The notes under the pieces were generated by a model that ran no database searches, was not told the origin of the DNA, and saw nothing but the letters and a program-made list of their open reading frames with translations. The position numbers and the translations under genes are program-made. Shown one piece after another: positions 32,145 to 41,679 of a stretch of 64,000 bases of DNA. Every line of letters begins with the position of its first letter. Position 1 is the stretch's first letter. Origin of the DNA: Candidatus Gastranaerophilales bacterium (GTDB lineage: Bacteria > Cyanobacteriota > Vampirovibrionia > Gastranaerophilales > Gastranaerophilaceae); assembly GCA_944323955.1 (NCBI GenBank), contig CALUUK010000001.1:124001-188000 (forward strand), given 5' to 3'.

Positions 32145-35100
32145 GTGAATATTCCAAAAAACGGCATTAACTTAAGTAATGTATCATTTTCAGGCCATAA
32201 TAAAAAGCTGGATAAATTAGGTTTTGAATCTCATAAGTTCTACTATATGTATGATCCGAGCCGTTATGATTGCGAGCTTGAAATATATAATATTTCAAAA
32301 GATGATAAAAATAATGTTGTTTTGAATGAAAAAGCGGCAGAGTTTCCTATGAAAGGTGTTCCTTTTGTAGAGCCGGATTTGTCCGAAGTTAACGAATTAA
32401 ATTCGGATTTGGGTTTTGCATACAGATTTAAACTTACGGATAAAAATTCCGGTGAGGTTTCGTATGCTTTTGATAACGGACAGGTTATAGGTATTTTTGA
32501 TAAAACGGCGGGAAATCAGTATAACGTTGTTTTAAATAACAGAGCGGTAATAAATAATAACGGTCCGATGCAGCTGATTATGCCTGATGAATACTATCCC
32601 GGAGTAACAAGAGGAGTTGACGGAAGTCTTAATGTTGCAAAAGAATTGAGAGCTCAGCAAAGAAAAGCCGTCAGAACCCACGCAAATAAATTGGGCGGAC
32701 AATTTGTTGGTATAACAAAAAGACTTCAAAACGGCGACTTCCGAAATGAGGGAATTAAAAGAATAGTCGGTACTCCCTTTACAAAAGATACCATTTCTTC
32801 ACACTTATACTGGACGGAAAATGCATATCAGGTTTCTCCGAACCTCGGAAATGAAAATGATTTCAGAGAAATGCAGGAAGAATTATTTAAAAACGGTATA
32901 AACTGGATTGCTGATGCTGCACTTGTAAATGAAGGTTTTGGCGGTATACACATGTCTGAACTTCTGAGAAAAGGCGACGATTCTGTTTCAAAGAATATGT
33001 TCAGACTTGAAGGTGAAAAAATCTCTCTTGGTATATTACCGAATGATTTTGCAAAGAAAGGTCATACAAGACTTAAAATAATAAATGCTCCTTTCTCTCT
33101 GTCACAGGACGGAAAATCATACAGTGATTCCAATCCGGACTATGAACCTGATAAACCCACTTATATTCAGTTCTATGATGACAGATTGGCAAGTGAAGAA
33201 CAAAAGAAATCAAAATCACCGTCAAGACTTACTACATACGATAAAAAGAATGTAGACGGCAATATGTATGCAATTACAAAACATGATGATGCTGTTTATC
33301 CTTTCCCGATAGAAGTAAGTCCTGATGAGTTGAGAAGAAATGTAAAAAATGTCCTTTCTTCATCGGGTGAGGTTAATCTTGCGGATGCAGATACTATTTT
33401 ACAATTGTCTGACTTTTCCACATTTAAAGTCGGAGATAAATCTTCCGCAGGCGGCTTGGAATTTTGGGACGGTAATGTTGATATAGCAAAATTAAACTTT
33501 TTCAGATCCGTAAAAGATGATACAAGATTTTATAAACTTGAGCCGGAACAAAGAAGAAAAGCGATAGAAAATTTTGAAAGAGGCACTTATGCCGTAAGAG
33601 AATATGCGGTAAATTCGGGAAAATATTGGACTCAGCTGACAGCTGATACACAGTTTGAATATGCATCAAGATATTTATCCGGTAAAGGAGCTCAGAGCGC
33701 TGAAGATTATTTGAAAATAATTCAAGAAGGTGCAAAAGTGAGAACGGTTGGCGGAAAGAAAACTTCCGACCTGCCTCCGGTTGCGGCAGATAAAGACTTG
33801 ATTGATGAAGAAGTTATTCAAAATGCACTTGACGGCGATTATAATTTGAGAAGAATATATGAAGCTGATATGCGTGCCGATATTAATCCTGAGCTTGACG
33901 GAGCAGAGTATTCTTTGCCTGATTACATTTTAAGAAAAGCTATGGATGTTCCTCTTGAAACGCTTCCCGTTGCAACAAATTTGCTTGGAATAATTACATC
34001 TCCTTATATTGCAAAAAAACCGAACAGCGAAGATGAAATAGGCGTTTCAAGATACGATCTTCATAAGGCTAATAATCCTAATCTGCCTTATGAATATGCT
34101 CATGTATATAATCAAACCGAAAAGATGTATGCGGAAAAAATAGTTCCGGCTATTCAGGAAATAGTATCCGGTATTGACGGAATAACAAATGAAGACGGAA
34201 CCGTTTCCGATTACGGAAGATATGTAATTTCGGAAGTTGTTCCTGACCTTGTAAAATATATTTTTGTAAGGGCTTTGGATAAAGATGTTCAAATACCATC
34301 TGACAAAAAAGGTGTGATGGATTTTTCAAAAGTTCCTTCCGAAGATATTACAATGCAGTCTTTGGGTATTCGCTATAACGGTATGACATCTGAACAAGAA
34401 GCTCAAATTGTTATTGATTCTTTAAATAAAGGAATTGATGAGCTTAAAGAAGACGGCGTTTATTCTTCTTTAAAAGATGTTGTAAATAAAAGAATCGACG
34501 GCAGAACACTGAATGATTATAAAGTTGCCGAAATGTTAACTGATCGTACGGAATCCGGTCTCGGATGGAGAATAGATGCGGCAAAAGACGTTGCTTCTAT
34601 AGATGCGGTGCGCTCTGAATATGATGATATGGAAACGGCCTGGGATAATGTAATAAATGTATGGAAATTATTTAATCAATCAGTGTTAAATATTAATCCG
34701 CATGCTTATACTACGGCAGAGCTTACTGACCTTGCAGATTTATTCCCTCCGAATCCTAACGGGAAATATCAAAAAGACGGTGATGCGGAAAGAAAATTTA
34801 TTCAGGAAACAGGTATAACATCCGTTGCAAATTATAACTATTTCTTCTCGCTGCTTCCCCAGTTATTTTCAACTGCAAACTTTGAAGACGGCATGCCTAA
34901 TTGGCCTGCCATAAACGGTCAAAACGGCGAATTGCTTCAGAAATTTGATACGGGATGGGATTACGGTGATATTCCTAATAATCCTGGGTTCTTATTCCAA
35001 AGCCCTGAAGACGGTGTTGTAAATTCTTATACGTTCGTAGGAAATCATGATAAACCACGTGCTCTCCACTGTCTTTCTTTGGATATGAACTTATTCCATT

Positions 35101-36218
35101 TTGGTTATTTAACAGACACGCAAGAACGTAATTTAAAAAGAAAACTTGCAGTTGAAACAGACGGCGGTAAAAAATACAATATGGAGCAAAAGTTAAATTT
35201 TAATGCTTTGAATAAAGTAAAAACTGCGGAATTTTTCGGAAAAAATGCTGAGAATTTTGATTTTACCGATTGTTCTTCGCAAGCTGTTGCAATGGGTATT
35301 AAAATTAAAGAAGCGATTGATTCGGTTGATGCGGATGCTTCCGTAAAGGATGCTCTGACTGATGCGGTTCGTGATCTTGCACGCGGAAGATATAAAAATC
35401 ATATTTTTGACGCAAGCGAATTCGGAACCAGAAGTTTTGAACATGCAATACAAAGTGTATTTGATCAGGCAGAGTTTAAAAATGCGAAAATTGAAGACCG
35501 TGAAAAATTAGAAGCTGATATGCTTAAAACTATGTTAGAGCCTGCTTTTGAAAAATATCTTTCAATATATAAAACGCTGATGTTATTGCCGGGCAGTCCG
35601 ACCGATTTTGCCGGTGACAGAGTCGGTGCAACCGGTTATGAAACAAAAGCAAAGAATTATCATCAACAAAACAGAAACATAATTCAATGGGAAAATCTTG
35701 AAAATCCTTTATACGGATTTATTAAAGAATACTACGATAAATTAAATTCTATAGCAGACTTAAGAAGCAGACCTGAATTAAGTGCGCTGAACAATGGTGC
35801 AACAGTTACAATGAATGTTTCAACCGGTGATTTGTCGCAAAAAGTTCAAAGCATATTAAGATATAATGATAATTCTGCAGTATTGTGTTTCTTTAACAAT
35901 GACTGTTATGCTCCGGCACGCGAAAATGATTCGGATCCGCTTGTTCTTCACGGCAAAATGCAAAGAAAAGAAACGGTTATTTCAGATGATAATAACAAAT
36001 TATACTTTTCAGAAGGCAAAGATATGTTAAAACGCGGATTAAAACACGGTATATCCGAAGGTACAAGATTTAAAAATCCGCTTGATACCGGAGATGAAGT
36101 TTATACTGTAAAAAGAGATAATGAAGGTTATTATCTCGAAAAATCAGTAAACGGTGTCGTTAAACCGATTTCTATTGATGCAAAAGATTTGAATGCATTA
36201 GTGTTATATAAAGAATAA
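32145..36218 (+). CDS. GH13 alpha-amylase-family-like giant protein
   Basis: This 1357-residue protein starts at GTG, with AAAGGAG six bases upstream. Residues 806-816 (WRIDAAKDVAS) match GH13 region II with the catalytic Asp; FVGNHDKPR near residue 966 matches region IV; LLPGSPTDFAGDRVG near 1146 matches the C-terminal PGTP/GDE region. A candidate acid Glu lies in FEDGMPNWP near 911. Typical family members have 400-700 residues, so half of this protein is unexplained, especially the N-terminal 400. It starts with SNVSFSGHNKK. It should act on alpha-glucan such as glycogen, and may hydrolyse, debranch or transfer. Confidence 0.75.
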   Translation: MNIPKNGINLSNVSFSGHNKKLDKLGFESHKFYYMYDPSRYDCELEIYNISKDDKNNVVLNEKAAEFPMKGVPFVEPDLSEVNELNSDLGFAYRFKLTDKNSGEVSYAFDNGQVIGIFDKTAGNQYNVVLNNRAVINNNGPMQLIMPDEYYPGVTRGVDGSLNVAKELRAQQRKAVRTHANKLGGQFVGITKRLQNGDFRNEGIKRIVGTPFTKDTISSHLYWTENAYQVSPNLGNENDFREMQEELFKNGINWIADAALVNEGFGGIHMSELLRKGDDSVSKNMFRLEGEKISLGILPNDFAKKGHTRLKIINAPFSLSQDGKSYSDSNPDYEPDKPTYIQFYDDRLASEEQKKSKSPSRLTTYDKKNVDGNMYAITKHDDAVYPFPIEVSPDELRRNVKNVLSSSGEVNLADADTILQLSDFSTFKVGDKSSAGGLEFWDGNVDIAKLNFFRSVKDDTRFYKLEPEQRRKAIENFERGTYAVREYAVNSGKYWTQLTADTQFEYASRYLSGKGAQSAEDYLKIIQEGAKVRTVGGKKTSDLPPVAADKDLIDEEVIQNALDGDYNLRRIYEADMRADINPELDGAEYSLPDYILRKAMDVPLETLPVATNLLGIITSPYIAKKPNSEDEIGVSRYDLHKANNPNLPYEYAHVYNQTEKMYAEKIVPAIQEIVSGIDGITNEDGTVSDYGRYVISEVVPDLVKYIFVRALDKDVQIPSDKKGVMDFSKVPSEDITMQSLGIRYNGMTSEQEAQIVIDSLNKGIDELKEDGVYSSLKDVVNKRIDGRTLNDYKVAEMLTDRTESGLGWRIDAAKDVASIDAVRSEYDDMETAWDNVINVWKLFNQSVLNINPHAYTTAELTDLADLFPPNPNGKYQKDGDAERKFIQETGITSVANYNYFFSLLPQLFSTANFEDGMPNWPAINGQNGELLQKFDTGWDYGDIPNNPGFLFQSPEDGVVNSYTFVGNHDKPRALHCLSLDMNLFHFGYLTDTQERNLKRKLAVETDGGKKYNMEQKLNFNALNKVKTAEFFGKNAENFDFTDCSSQAVAMGIKIKEAIDSVDADASVKDALTDAVRDLARGRYKNHIFDASEFGTRSFEHAIQSVFDQAEFKNAKIEDREKLEADMLKTMLEPAFEKYLSIYKTLMLLPGSPTDFAGDRVGATGYETKAKNYHQQNRNIIQWENLENPLYGFIKEYYDKLNSIADLRSRPELSALNNGATVTMNVSTGDLSQKVQSILRYNDNSAVLCFFNNDCYAPARENDSDPLVLHGKMQRKETVISDDNNKLYFSEGKDMLKRGLKHGISEGTRFKNPLDTGDEVYTVKRDNEGYYLEKSVNGVVKPISIDAKDLNALVLYKE

Positions 36219-36231
36219 CAGTTTTTGAGCG

Positions 36232-36287
36232 AAAATCCTTTTTTCTTAAAGTTACTTTGTAGTAATATAAAGAAAAGAGGATTTTTT
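36232..36287 (+). terminator. Terminator-like hairpin that includes the cysS ribosome-binding site
   Basis: AAAATCCTTTTTTCTT (36232-36247) pairs with AAGAAAAGAGGATTTT (36270-36285): 15 Watson-Crick pairs and one G-U, then T residues. It ends the GH13 transcript. GAGG at 36277-36280, the only Shine-Dalgarno for cysS, lies within the 3' arm, so the hairpin would also hide it in read-through RNA. Confidence 0.75.
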
Positions 36288-36288
36288 T

Positions 36289-37728
36289 ATGAAAATTTAT
36301 AATACTTATTCTAACTCGGTTGAAGAATTTAAAACCATTGAACCCGGAAAAGTAACCATGTATGTTTGCGGTCCTACAGTTTATGATTATCCGCATCTCG
36401 GGCATGCAAGATGTTATATTACCTGGGATATGGTATACAGATATTTAAAATATAAGGGTTATGATGTTAAGTATTGCCGCAATATCACGGATGTTGATGA
36501 TAAAATCCTGAAAAAAGCAAGAGAAGAAAATTCCACGGCGGAAATAATTTCAAGAAGATATTATGATATTTTTGCCGATTCAATGAAAAAATTAAATGTT
36601 TTAAAACCCGATATTGAACCGTTTGCTACGAAAACGCTGGGTGAAATGATTTCAATAATAAAAGATTTAATTAAAAACGGATATGCATATGAAATTGACG
36701 GTGATGTATATTTCAGAGTTAAAAAATTTAGTGATTACGGAATGTTGAGTAAACAATCCATAGATGATTTAATGTCAGGTGCCAGAGTTGAAACTTCCGA
36801 TAAAAAAGAAGATTTGTTGGATTTTGCATTATGGAAAAAAGATGAAGAGTTCGGATATCCTTCGCCGTGGAGCAAAGGACGTCCGGGATGGCATATTGAA
36901 TGCAGTGCAATGAGCCGCAAACATCTGGGTAGAACTATTGATATTCACGCAGGCGGTGCTGATTTGATTTTTCCGCATCATGAAAATGAAATTGCGCAGT
37001 CAGAGTGTGCAAATGGCTGTAAATTTGTCAATTACTGGCTTCATAACGGGTTTGTAACCATAAATAAAGAAAAAATGTCAAAGTCACTTAAAAACTTTGT
37101 AACAATTGGTGATTTGCTGGCTGATTATGATGCAAATACAATAAGGTTATTTATACTGACAAATCACTATAGAATGCCGGTTGAATTTTCTCCCGAAGCA
37201 TTGGAAGGTGCACGTTCAGGGTGGAAAAGAATTCAAAACGCCGTAAATGAAGCGGTGAAATATTTAAGAGGTGCCGAATTGCCCGATGTCTCGGATTCGG
37301 ATGAGATTAAACGTTTTAAAGAAGCTATGGACAATGATTTTAACACTGCCAGAGCTCTTGCGGTTATTTTTGATGCGGCAACAAAAGTAAACAAGGCAAA
37401 AGCCGATAATGATATGAAAACGGCAGCTGAATATACCGCAATTCTTTTAGAGTTAACAAATGTAATGGGATTTAACATTGAAAAAGAGAAAATGTCCGAA
37501 GAAGAACTTCAATTAAAACTTGAAACAATTATACGTGATATGGATTTTCTTTCTGCGGAAGATAAATTGTTAAAAGGTAATGCATTGGCGGAGAAAATTA
37601 TTGAATATCGAAACATTGCAAGAAAAGAAAAAAACTGGGCAATTGCTGATAAAGTCAGAACGCTTTTTGACAGTATAGGTATTGTATTAAAAGATTCAAA
37701 AGAAAATACTTACTGGGAAGAGAAATAA
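36289..37728 (+). CDS. cysS: Cysteinyl-tRNA synthetase
   Basis: This 479-residue class I enzyme charges tRNA-Cys. HLGHARCY is the HIGH motif, EKMSKSLKNF is KMSKS, and the zinc-binding residues lie in CGPTVYDYP, CSAMSRKHL and FPHHENEIAQSE. The length is typical for the family, and the C-terminal domain is complete. GAGG is followed by seven T residues and then the ATG. The binding site is inside a hairpin, so expression may depend on a promoter within or after it. Confidence 0.97.
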   Translation: MKIYNTYSNSVEEFKTIEPGKVTMYVCGPTVYDYPHLGHARCYITWDMVYRYLKYKGYDVKYCRNITDVDDKILKKAREENSTAEIISRRYYDIFADSMKKLNVLKPDIEPFATKTLGEMISIIKDLIKNGYAYEIDGDVYFRVKKFSDYGMLSKQSIDDLMSGARVETSDKKEDLLDFALWKKDEEFGYPSPWSKGRPGWHIECSAMSRKHLGRTIDIHAGGADLIFPHHENEIAQSECANGCKFVNYWLHNGFVTINKEKMSKSLKNFVTIGDLLADYDANTIRLFILTNHYRMPVEFSPEALEGARSGWKRIQNAVNEAVKYLRGAELPDVSDSDEIKRFKEAMDNDFNTARALAVIFDAATKVNKAKADNDMKTAAEYTAILLELTNVMGFNIEKEKMSEEELQLKLETIIRDMDFLSAEDKLLKGNALAEKIIEYRNIARKEKNWAIADKVRTLFDSIGIVLKDSKENTYWEEK

Positions 37729-37786
37729 GGAACAAAAAATAATTCCGGCAGTCTTAGTTAATAGAGTTAGGATTATTGGAAGGATG

Positions 37787-37820
37787 AAAAACAAAAAACA
37801 CGACTTTTATGGGTCGTGTT
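37787..37820 (-). terminator. Intrinsic terminator after the 31-residue membrane protein gene
   Basis: On the minus strand, AACACGAC pairs with GTCGTGTT around an 8-base loop and is followed by TTTTGTTTTT. It may also serve cysS in the other direction, where the T-run is weaker. Confidence 0.85.
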
Positions 37821-37845
37821 CTTTGTTAAAAACTTAAAAGGTTCA

Positions 37846-37941
37846 TTAGTGAGCAGCACCGCGTTTTTCCAACATTGACGGAAGCGCAATTAGCAGAAAA
37901 TACATTAATGCACCGAATAACAATAAGTAGAGACCGTCCAT
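37846..37941 (-). CDS. Small membrane protein, 31 residues
   Basis: This short ORF encodes MDGLYLLLFGALMYFLLIAL followed by PSMLEKRGAAH. The first 20 residues form one hydrophobic helix and the tail is basic. GGAAG lies 5 bases before the ATG, and a clear terminator follows 25 bases after the stop, so the gene has its own transcription unit. I do not recognise it; it could be a subunit or regulator of a membrane complex. Confidence 0.7.
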   Translation of the reverse strand: MDGLYLLLFGALMYFLLIALPSMLEKRGAAH

Positions 37942-38030
37942 AACAACTTCCTTTTTTTTTACAACTACACACTTATATAATTCCACGGTTAACTATTTTT
38001 TAAACATTAAGCTATAATGAAAGAGGTAAT

Positions 38031-38354
38031 ATGGATAAGGAAAAAATAAAAAGGTTATTCTCCGGATTGTGCTGCAGTGTATGCAAACATGATTTTGATG
38101 AGGATTCAATATTTATAAAAAGAGAAGAAAAAAATTTACTTGTTATTCAGGTTGTTTGCAGTGAATGCGGTAAGAATTTCGGACTGGCATTATTGGGAGA
38201 GGATCCTTTTTCGCTTAAAGAGCAAGAAGATGACGAACTTGTAATACAAGATTGTCCTCTTCCGATAAATTATGATGACGTTCTTGATGCTCATAATTTT
38301 ATTGACAAATTGGAAAAAGATTGGAATAAATATATTCCCGATGAACTAAAATAA
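38031..38354 (+). CDS. Small zinc-ribbon-like hypothetical protein
   Basis: This 107-residue acidic protein has a CCSVCKHDF and a VCSECGKNF pair, 28 residues apart, so it probably binds one zinc ion through four cysteines. The C-terminal half is acidic and helical (DDVLDAHNFIDKLEKDWNKY). GAGG lies 7 bases before the ATG. It may be a small regulator. It ends directly next to the convergent SpoIID-like gene. No function is known to me. Confidence 0.68.
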   Translation: MDKEKIKRLFSGLCCSVCKHDFDEDSIFIKREEKNLLVIQVVCSECGKNFGLALLGEDPFSLKEQEDDELVIQDCPLPINYDDVLDAHNFIDKLEKDWNKYIPDELK

Positions 38355-39224
38355 CTATAAATCCCAATTATCACTGAGTTTGGCGAATTGAAAATCTTTA
38401 TAAAAATAATTTAAGATTTGATATGCATTGTAACCCATATCTGCAAGATTATTTGCCCCATGCTGGCTCATGCCTACACCGTGGCCGTTTTTCTTAGTAC
38501 CTTCATCAAAAGAAGGTACTGATTGTAAGAAAGAACTTCCTGATTCCCATACTTTTGTTTGCCCGCCGGAACTTGCATGGTAATAAGCGGGTAAAACTTT
38601 TTTGTTTTGAACAAGGACAATTCCTTTTGTATCATCAACAGCTTTTGATGTGGATGCTTTTTCTGCACTTGCTCCGCCATATGCCTGATCTGCCGTGGTA
38701 TCAACCAAATCAAATCCTTTGGAAGCATGTTTTCCTGCAGCAGTTGTTGCAACGGCATAACTTCTTGCTGCAATAGCTTGTGCTTTGAGTGCTTCAGGAT
38801 TCCACCTTGACGGCATTTCAGCGGGTACAACACCTTTTAAATAATCCTCAAGCGACACATTGTTAATGAGCGTAAGTTTATTGTTCCAATTGATTATTGT
38901 GAATTCACCGCGATACCATGCTCTTTTGGAGCATAAAAAACCCGCTTCTTTTGTTCTTATTATTATTTGATTTGTATTTAAGTCTATTGCTTTTCTGTTA
39001 ACAATAACAGAAAGCTCGTTTCCGTTTGATTTAAATTCATAAACTTTCATTGGACGAATTTCATATAAAAGTTTATTGTGCAGAGAATCATATATTTCCG
39101 CAGATACGGAAGATGCAATTTTAACGGCTTTTGTATCATTAACCAGTCCGATTTTAATAGCCTCGGCTTTTAATGAAAACGATGATAATATAAAAAATAA
39201 TAATATGATTCTTTTTAAAAACAT
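38355..39224 (-). CDS. SpoIID/LytB-domain peptidoglycan hydrolase-like protein
   Basis: This 289-residue protein has a signal peptide (IILLFFILSSFSLKAEA). The SpoIID domain is clear from NVSLEDYLKGVVPAEMPSRW (with the catalytic-type Glu), ALKAQAIAARSYAVATT, TADQAYGGASAEKASTSKAV and HGVGMSQHGANNLA. SpoIID-family enzymes are lytic transglycosylases that cut glycan strands lacking stem peptides; non-sporulating cyanobacteria-related bacteria carry them too. It should act in the periplasm. Upstream is a palindrome TTTTTACGTAAAAA (39273-39286) that may control it. Confidence 0.88.
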   Translation of the reverse strand: MFLKRIILLFFILSSFSLKAEAIKIGLVNDTKAVKIASSVSAEIYDSLHNKLLYEIRPMKVYEFKSNGNELSVIVNRKAIDLNTNQIIIRTKEAGFLCSKRAWYRGEFTIINWNNKLTLINNVSLEDYLKGVVPAEMPSRWNPEALKAQAIAARSYAVATTAAGKHASKGFDLVDTTADQAYGGASAEKASTSKAVDDTKGIVLVQNKKVLPAYYHASSGGQTKVWESGSSFLQSVPSFDEGTKKNGHGVGMSQHGANNLADMGYNAYQILNYFYKDFQFAKLSDNWDL

Positions 39225-39432
39225 GGCTAAATTGTTGTGCTGTGGAACTTACAACATAATATCATATAAAAATTTTTACGTAAAAAATTTCATATGAATA
39301 TATCAGAAATCAAAACAATGATACAAATATATACATCATTAATATGACTACTTTTGACTTTTAATGGTTTATCATTAAATAAAGTATTGCAGAGTATTTT
39401 ATTAACCTGTAAAAGCATAAAGGGTAAGTTGT

Positions 39433-40128
39433 ATGACTATAATCGGCGGTATAAATTACGATGAAAGAGGAATAGTTCAAAACATCCGGGCCATGAGGAT
39501 GCAAACTATGCTTATGTCTATTACAAATGACAATGTCACGGGTTTTGACAAGGTGGGTTATCAGAGAAAAATTCCTGTTGTGTCTTCCTTTGCGGAGTTT
39601 ATCGGAGAAGGTGCCATTTCTACAACGACGGATGATACTGTAGGAAGATTAGGTTTAACACAGAATCCTTTGGATTTTGCTCTTGCTGATAAAGGTTATT
39701 TTCAAATACTTACAAAAGACGGTGTAAAACTAACAAGAGACGGAAGATTTAAACTGCTTGGCGGCGGCGAACTCGTTAATCTTGAAGGTGATAAAGTTTT
39801 ATCCAATATGGGTGTTCCGATTGTTCTTCCTTTTGTGCCCGAAAAAATCGATGACGTATCTGTTGATTTAAACGGAACGATTAGAGTTCTTGATAATAAA
39901 TCCAGAAAATTTGTGACAGCAGGTGTTATGTCTGTCGTAACTCCCGATGGAGCTGCCGTTTTAAATCCGAATGTAAGACAGGGTTATCAGGAATATTCAA
40001 ATGTAAATCTTCAGTCTGAATTTATGCAGGCTATGCAATATCCGAAAACATTTGAAGCAAACAGACAGCTTTATATGATACAAAATTCAAATTTGCAAAG
40101 AGCAATATCATCGCTTGGAAGTAATTAG
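39433..40128 (+). CDS. Flagellar hook-basal body protein, FlgF/FlgG family (1)
   Basis: This 231-residue rod protein has the N-terminal FlgF/FlgG arrangement. ITNDNVTGFDKVGYQRKIP is the rod-family ANxxTxGFK region, and NPLDFALADKGYFQILTKDG and LTRDGRFKL are the middle domain. FEANRQLYMIQNSNLQRAIS is the C-terminal region. It is first in the flagellar operon; 208 bases upstream hold a possible promoter (TTGACT at 39354) and no clear sigma28 box. Whether it is FlgF or FlgG is not resolved, since the next gene is related. Confidence 0.87.
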   Translation: MTIIGGINYDERGIVQNIRAMRMQTMLMSITNDNVTGFDKVGYQRKIPVVSSFAEFIGEGAISTTTDDTVGRLGLTQNPLDFALADKGYFQILTKDGVKLTRDGRFKLLGGGELVNLEGDKVLSNMGVPIVLPFVPEKIDDVSVDLNGTIRVLDNKSRKFVTAGVMSVVTPDGAAVLNPNVRQGYQEYSNVNLQSEFMQAMQYPKTFEANRQLYMIQNSNLQRAISSLGSN

Positions 40129-40139
40129 AAAGGTAATAA

Positions 40140-40853
40140 ATGACAACAATACAAGGTATTATTAATAAAGGTGTTGTTAATGCGGAACTCCAATTTGAGA
40201 AAATGGGTTACGTTTCTTCCAATGCTGCTAATTACAATACAAACGGATATAAAGCCGTAAGATTTGAACAAATGCTTGATGAAAACGGTTATTTAAGAGG
40301 TTATGAAAGAACCGACTTTTCGCCCGGGGCAATTCAGCTTACAAACAGAGATTTTGATATTGCAATCGACGGTGTCGGTTTTATTCCTGTAACATCTCCG
40401 AACGGTGATGTTACATATACCAGAGACGGCTCTTTCAGGCTTGATAAAGACGGATATTTAATTACAAACGACGGATATCTTGTCGGCGACGGCATTCAAA
40501 TTCCGGTTAATTATGAAAATCTGGCAATAAGATCAAACGGTGATGTTGAAGTCTTTTCAAATGACGGTGTAAAAAGAGAAATTCTCGGAACAATTCCTCT
40601 TGTTAATTTTAAAAATCCCGAAGGTCTGAAAAAAGCTGATAATAACAAATTTTATTTAACGGCGGAATCAGGTGAGCCTATTTTAATAAAACAACATGAG
40701 CGTTTGAAACAGGGCAATATTGAAGTAACAAATATCGATATGATGAATGAAGTTAATACGATATTAAGACTGAATGCTTCAATGCTGGCAAGTTTTAAAA
40801 TTATGCAAACAATAAATGATATGTACTCAAAAACACTTCAATTAAATCAATAG
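40140..40853 (+). CDS. Flagellar hook-basal body protein, FlgF/FlgG family (2)
   Basis: This 237-residue rod protein is a paralogue of the previous one. It has VSSNAANYNTNGYKAVRFEQ near the N terminus, RDFDIAIDGVGFIPVTSPNG and YTRDGSFRLDKDGYLITNDG in the middle and IDMMNEVNTILRLNASMLAS at the end. The second gene of the pair, 11 bases from the first, forms the rod with it. One is probably FlgF and the other FlgG. Confidence 0.88.
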   Translation: MTTIQGIINKGVVNAELQFEKMGYVSSNAANYNTNGYKAVRFEQMLDENGYLRGYERTDFSPGAIQLTNRDFDIAIDGVGFIPVTSPNGDVTYTRDGSFRLDKDGYLITNDGYLVGDGIQIPVNYENLAIRSNGDVEVFSNDGVKREILGTIPLVNFKNPEGLKKADNNKFYLTAESGEPILIKQHERLKQGNIEVTNIDMMNEVNTILRLNASMLASFKIMQTINDMYSKTLQLNQ

Positions 40854-40863
40854 GAGTAAGTAA

Positions 40864-41208
40864 ATGATAAACACACATAATTCTATAAATACGACATTGA
40901 ACGCTTTGGATTTGATTGCCGAAAGACATAAGGCTTTATCTTCAAACCTTGCCAATATGGATACTCCGAATTATAAAAGAAAAGATATATCTTTTTCGCA
41001 ATATCTGGGAGGAGCAAATCCTCTGGAAACGAAACTGGCTTCGGTAATGGGGCCTTCTCCCGTTATGATTGATACATTAAACGAACGGGTGGATCCCGCA
41101 AATGAACTTTCCGAAATGCAAAAAAATTCAATCTTATACACGATTGCATCAAGGAGAATGTCTAATATAATAACAGAAATGAAAACAGTTATAAACGTAG
41201 GTAGCTAA
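40864..41208 (+). CDS. flgB: Flagellar basal-body rod protein FlgB
   Basis: This 114-residue protein has the FlgB features: LSSNLANMDTPNYKRKDISF near residue 30 and helical C-terminal ILYTIASRRMSNIITEMKTV. The length is a little short for FlgB but in range. It overlaps the flgC start by one base, so the two are co-translated. It forms the proximal rod with FlgC. Confidence 0.92.
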   Translation: MINTHNSINTTLNALDLIAERHKALSSNLANMDTPNYKRKDISFSQYLGGANPLETKLASVMGPSPVMIDTLNERVDPANELSEMQKNSILYTIASRRMSNIITEMKTVINVGS

Positions 41209-41651
41209 TGGGTATATTCAGTGCAATGAACATAGGCTGTGACGGCCTCAGAGTACATGGTTTAAGGTTGGATATCAATTCAAAAAACATAGCAAACATT
41301 GATACCCCGAATTATGTCAGGAAAATTCCTCTTGTTGTGGCAACAGACAGGAGTTCATTTATCAGTGTAATGAATCAGATGAAAGAATCCACCTTCGGTG
41401 CGGGAACTTTACCTTATTCTACCGGAAGTGTTTCAATGGCAGGAGTTGTAGAAGATCCGACATTGGGAGAAAAAATCTATAAACCCGGTCATCCGGATGC
41501 AGATGAAAACGGTTTTATAAGAGCATCAAATGTTGACCCGCTTGTAGAAATGACGGATGCAATAATGGCTCAAAGAGCTTATGAAGCAAGCCTTTCAATA
41601 ATAACAATATCAAAAACACTGGCAGACAGGGCTGCTTCAATAGGTACTTAA
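41208..41651 (+). CDS. flgC: Flagellar basal-body rod protein FlgC
   Basis: This 147-residue protein shows FlgC signatures: LDINSKNIANIDTPNYVRK at the N terminus, YKPGHPDADENGFIRASNVD in the middle, and DPLVEMTDAIMAQRAYEASL at the C terminus. It is the second proximal rod component, and its order after flgB is the common one. Confidence 0.96.
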   Translation: MGIFSAMNIGCDGLRVHGLRLDINSKNIANIDTPNYVRKIPLVVATDRSSFISVMNQMKESTFGAGTLPYSTGSVSMAGVVEDPTLGEKIYKPGHPDADENGFIRASNVDPLVEMTDAIMAQRAYEASLSIITISKTLADRAASIGT

Positions 41652-41679
41652 AACTAATTAAATTAATGTGCAGGGTAGA

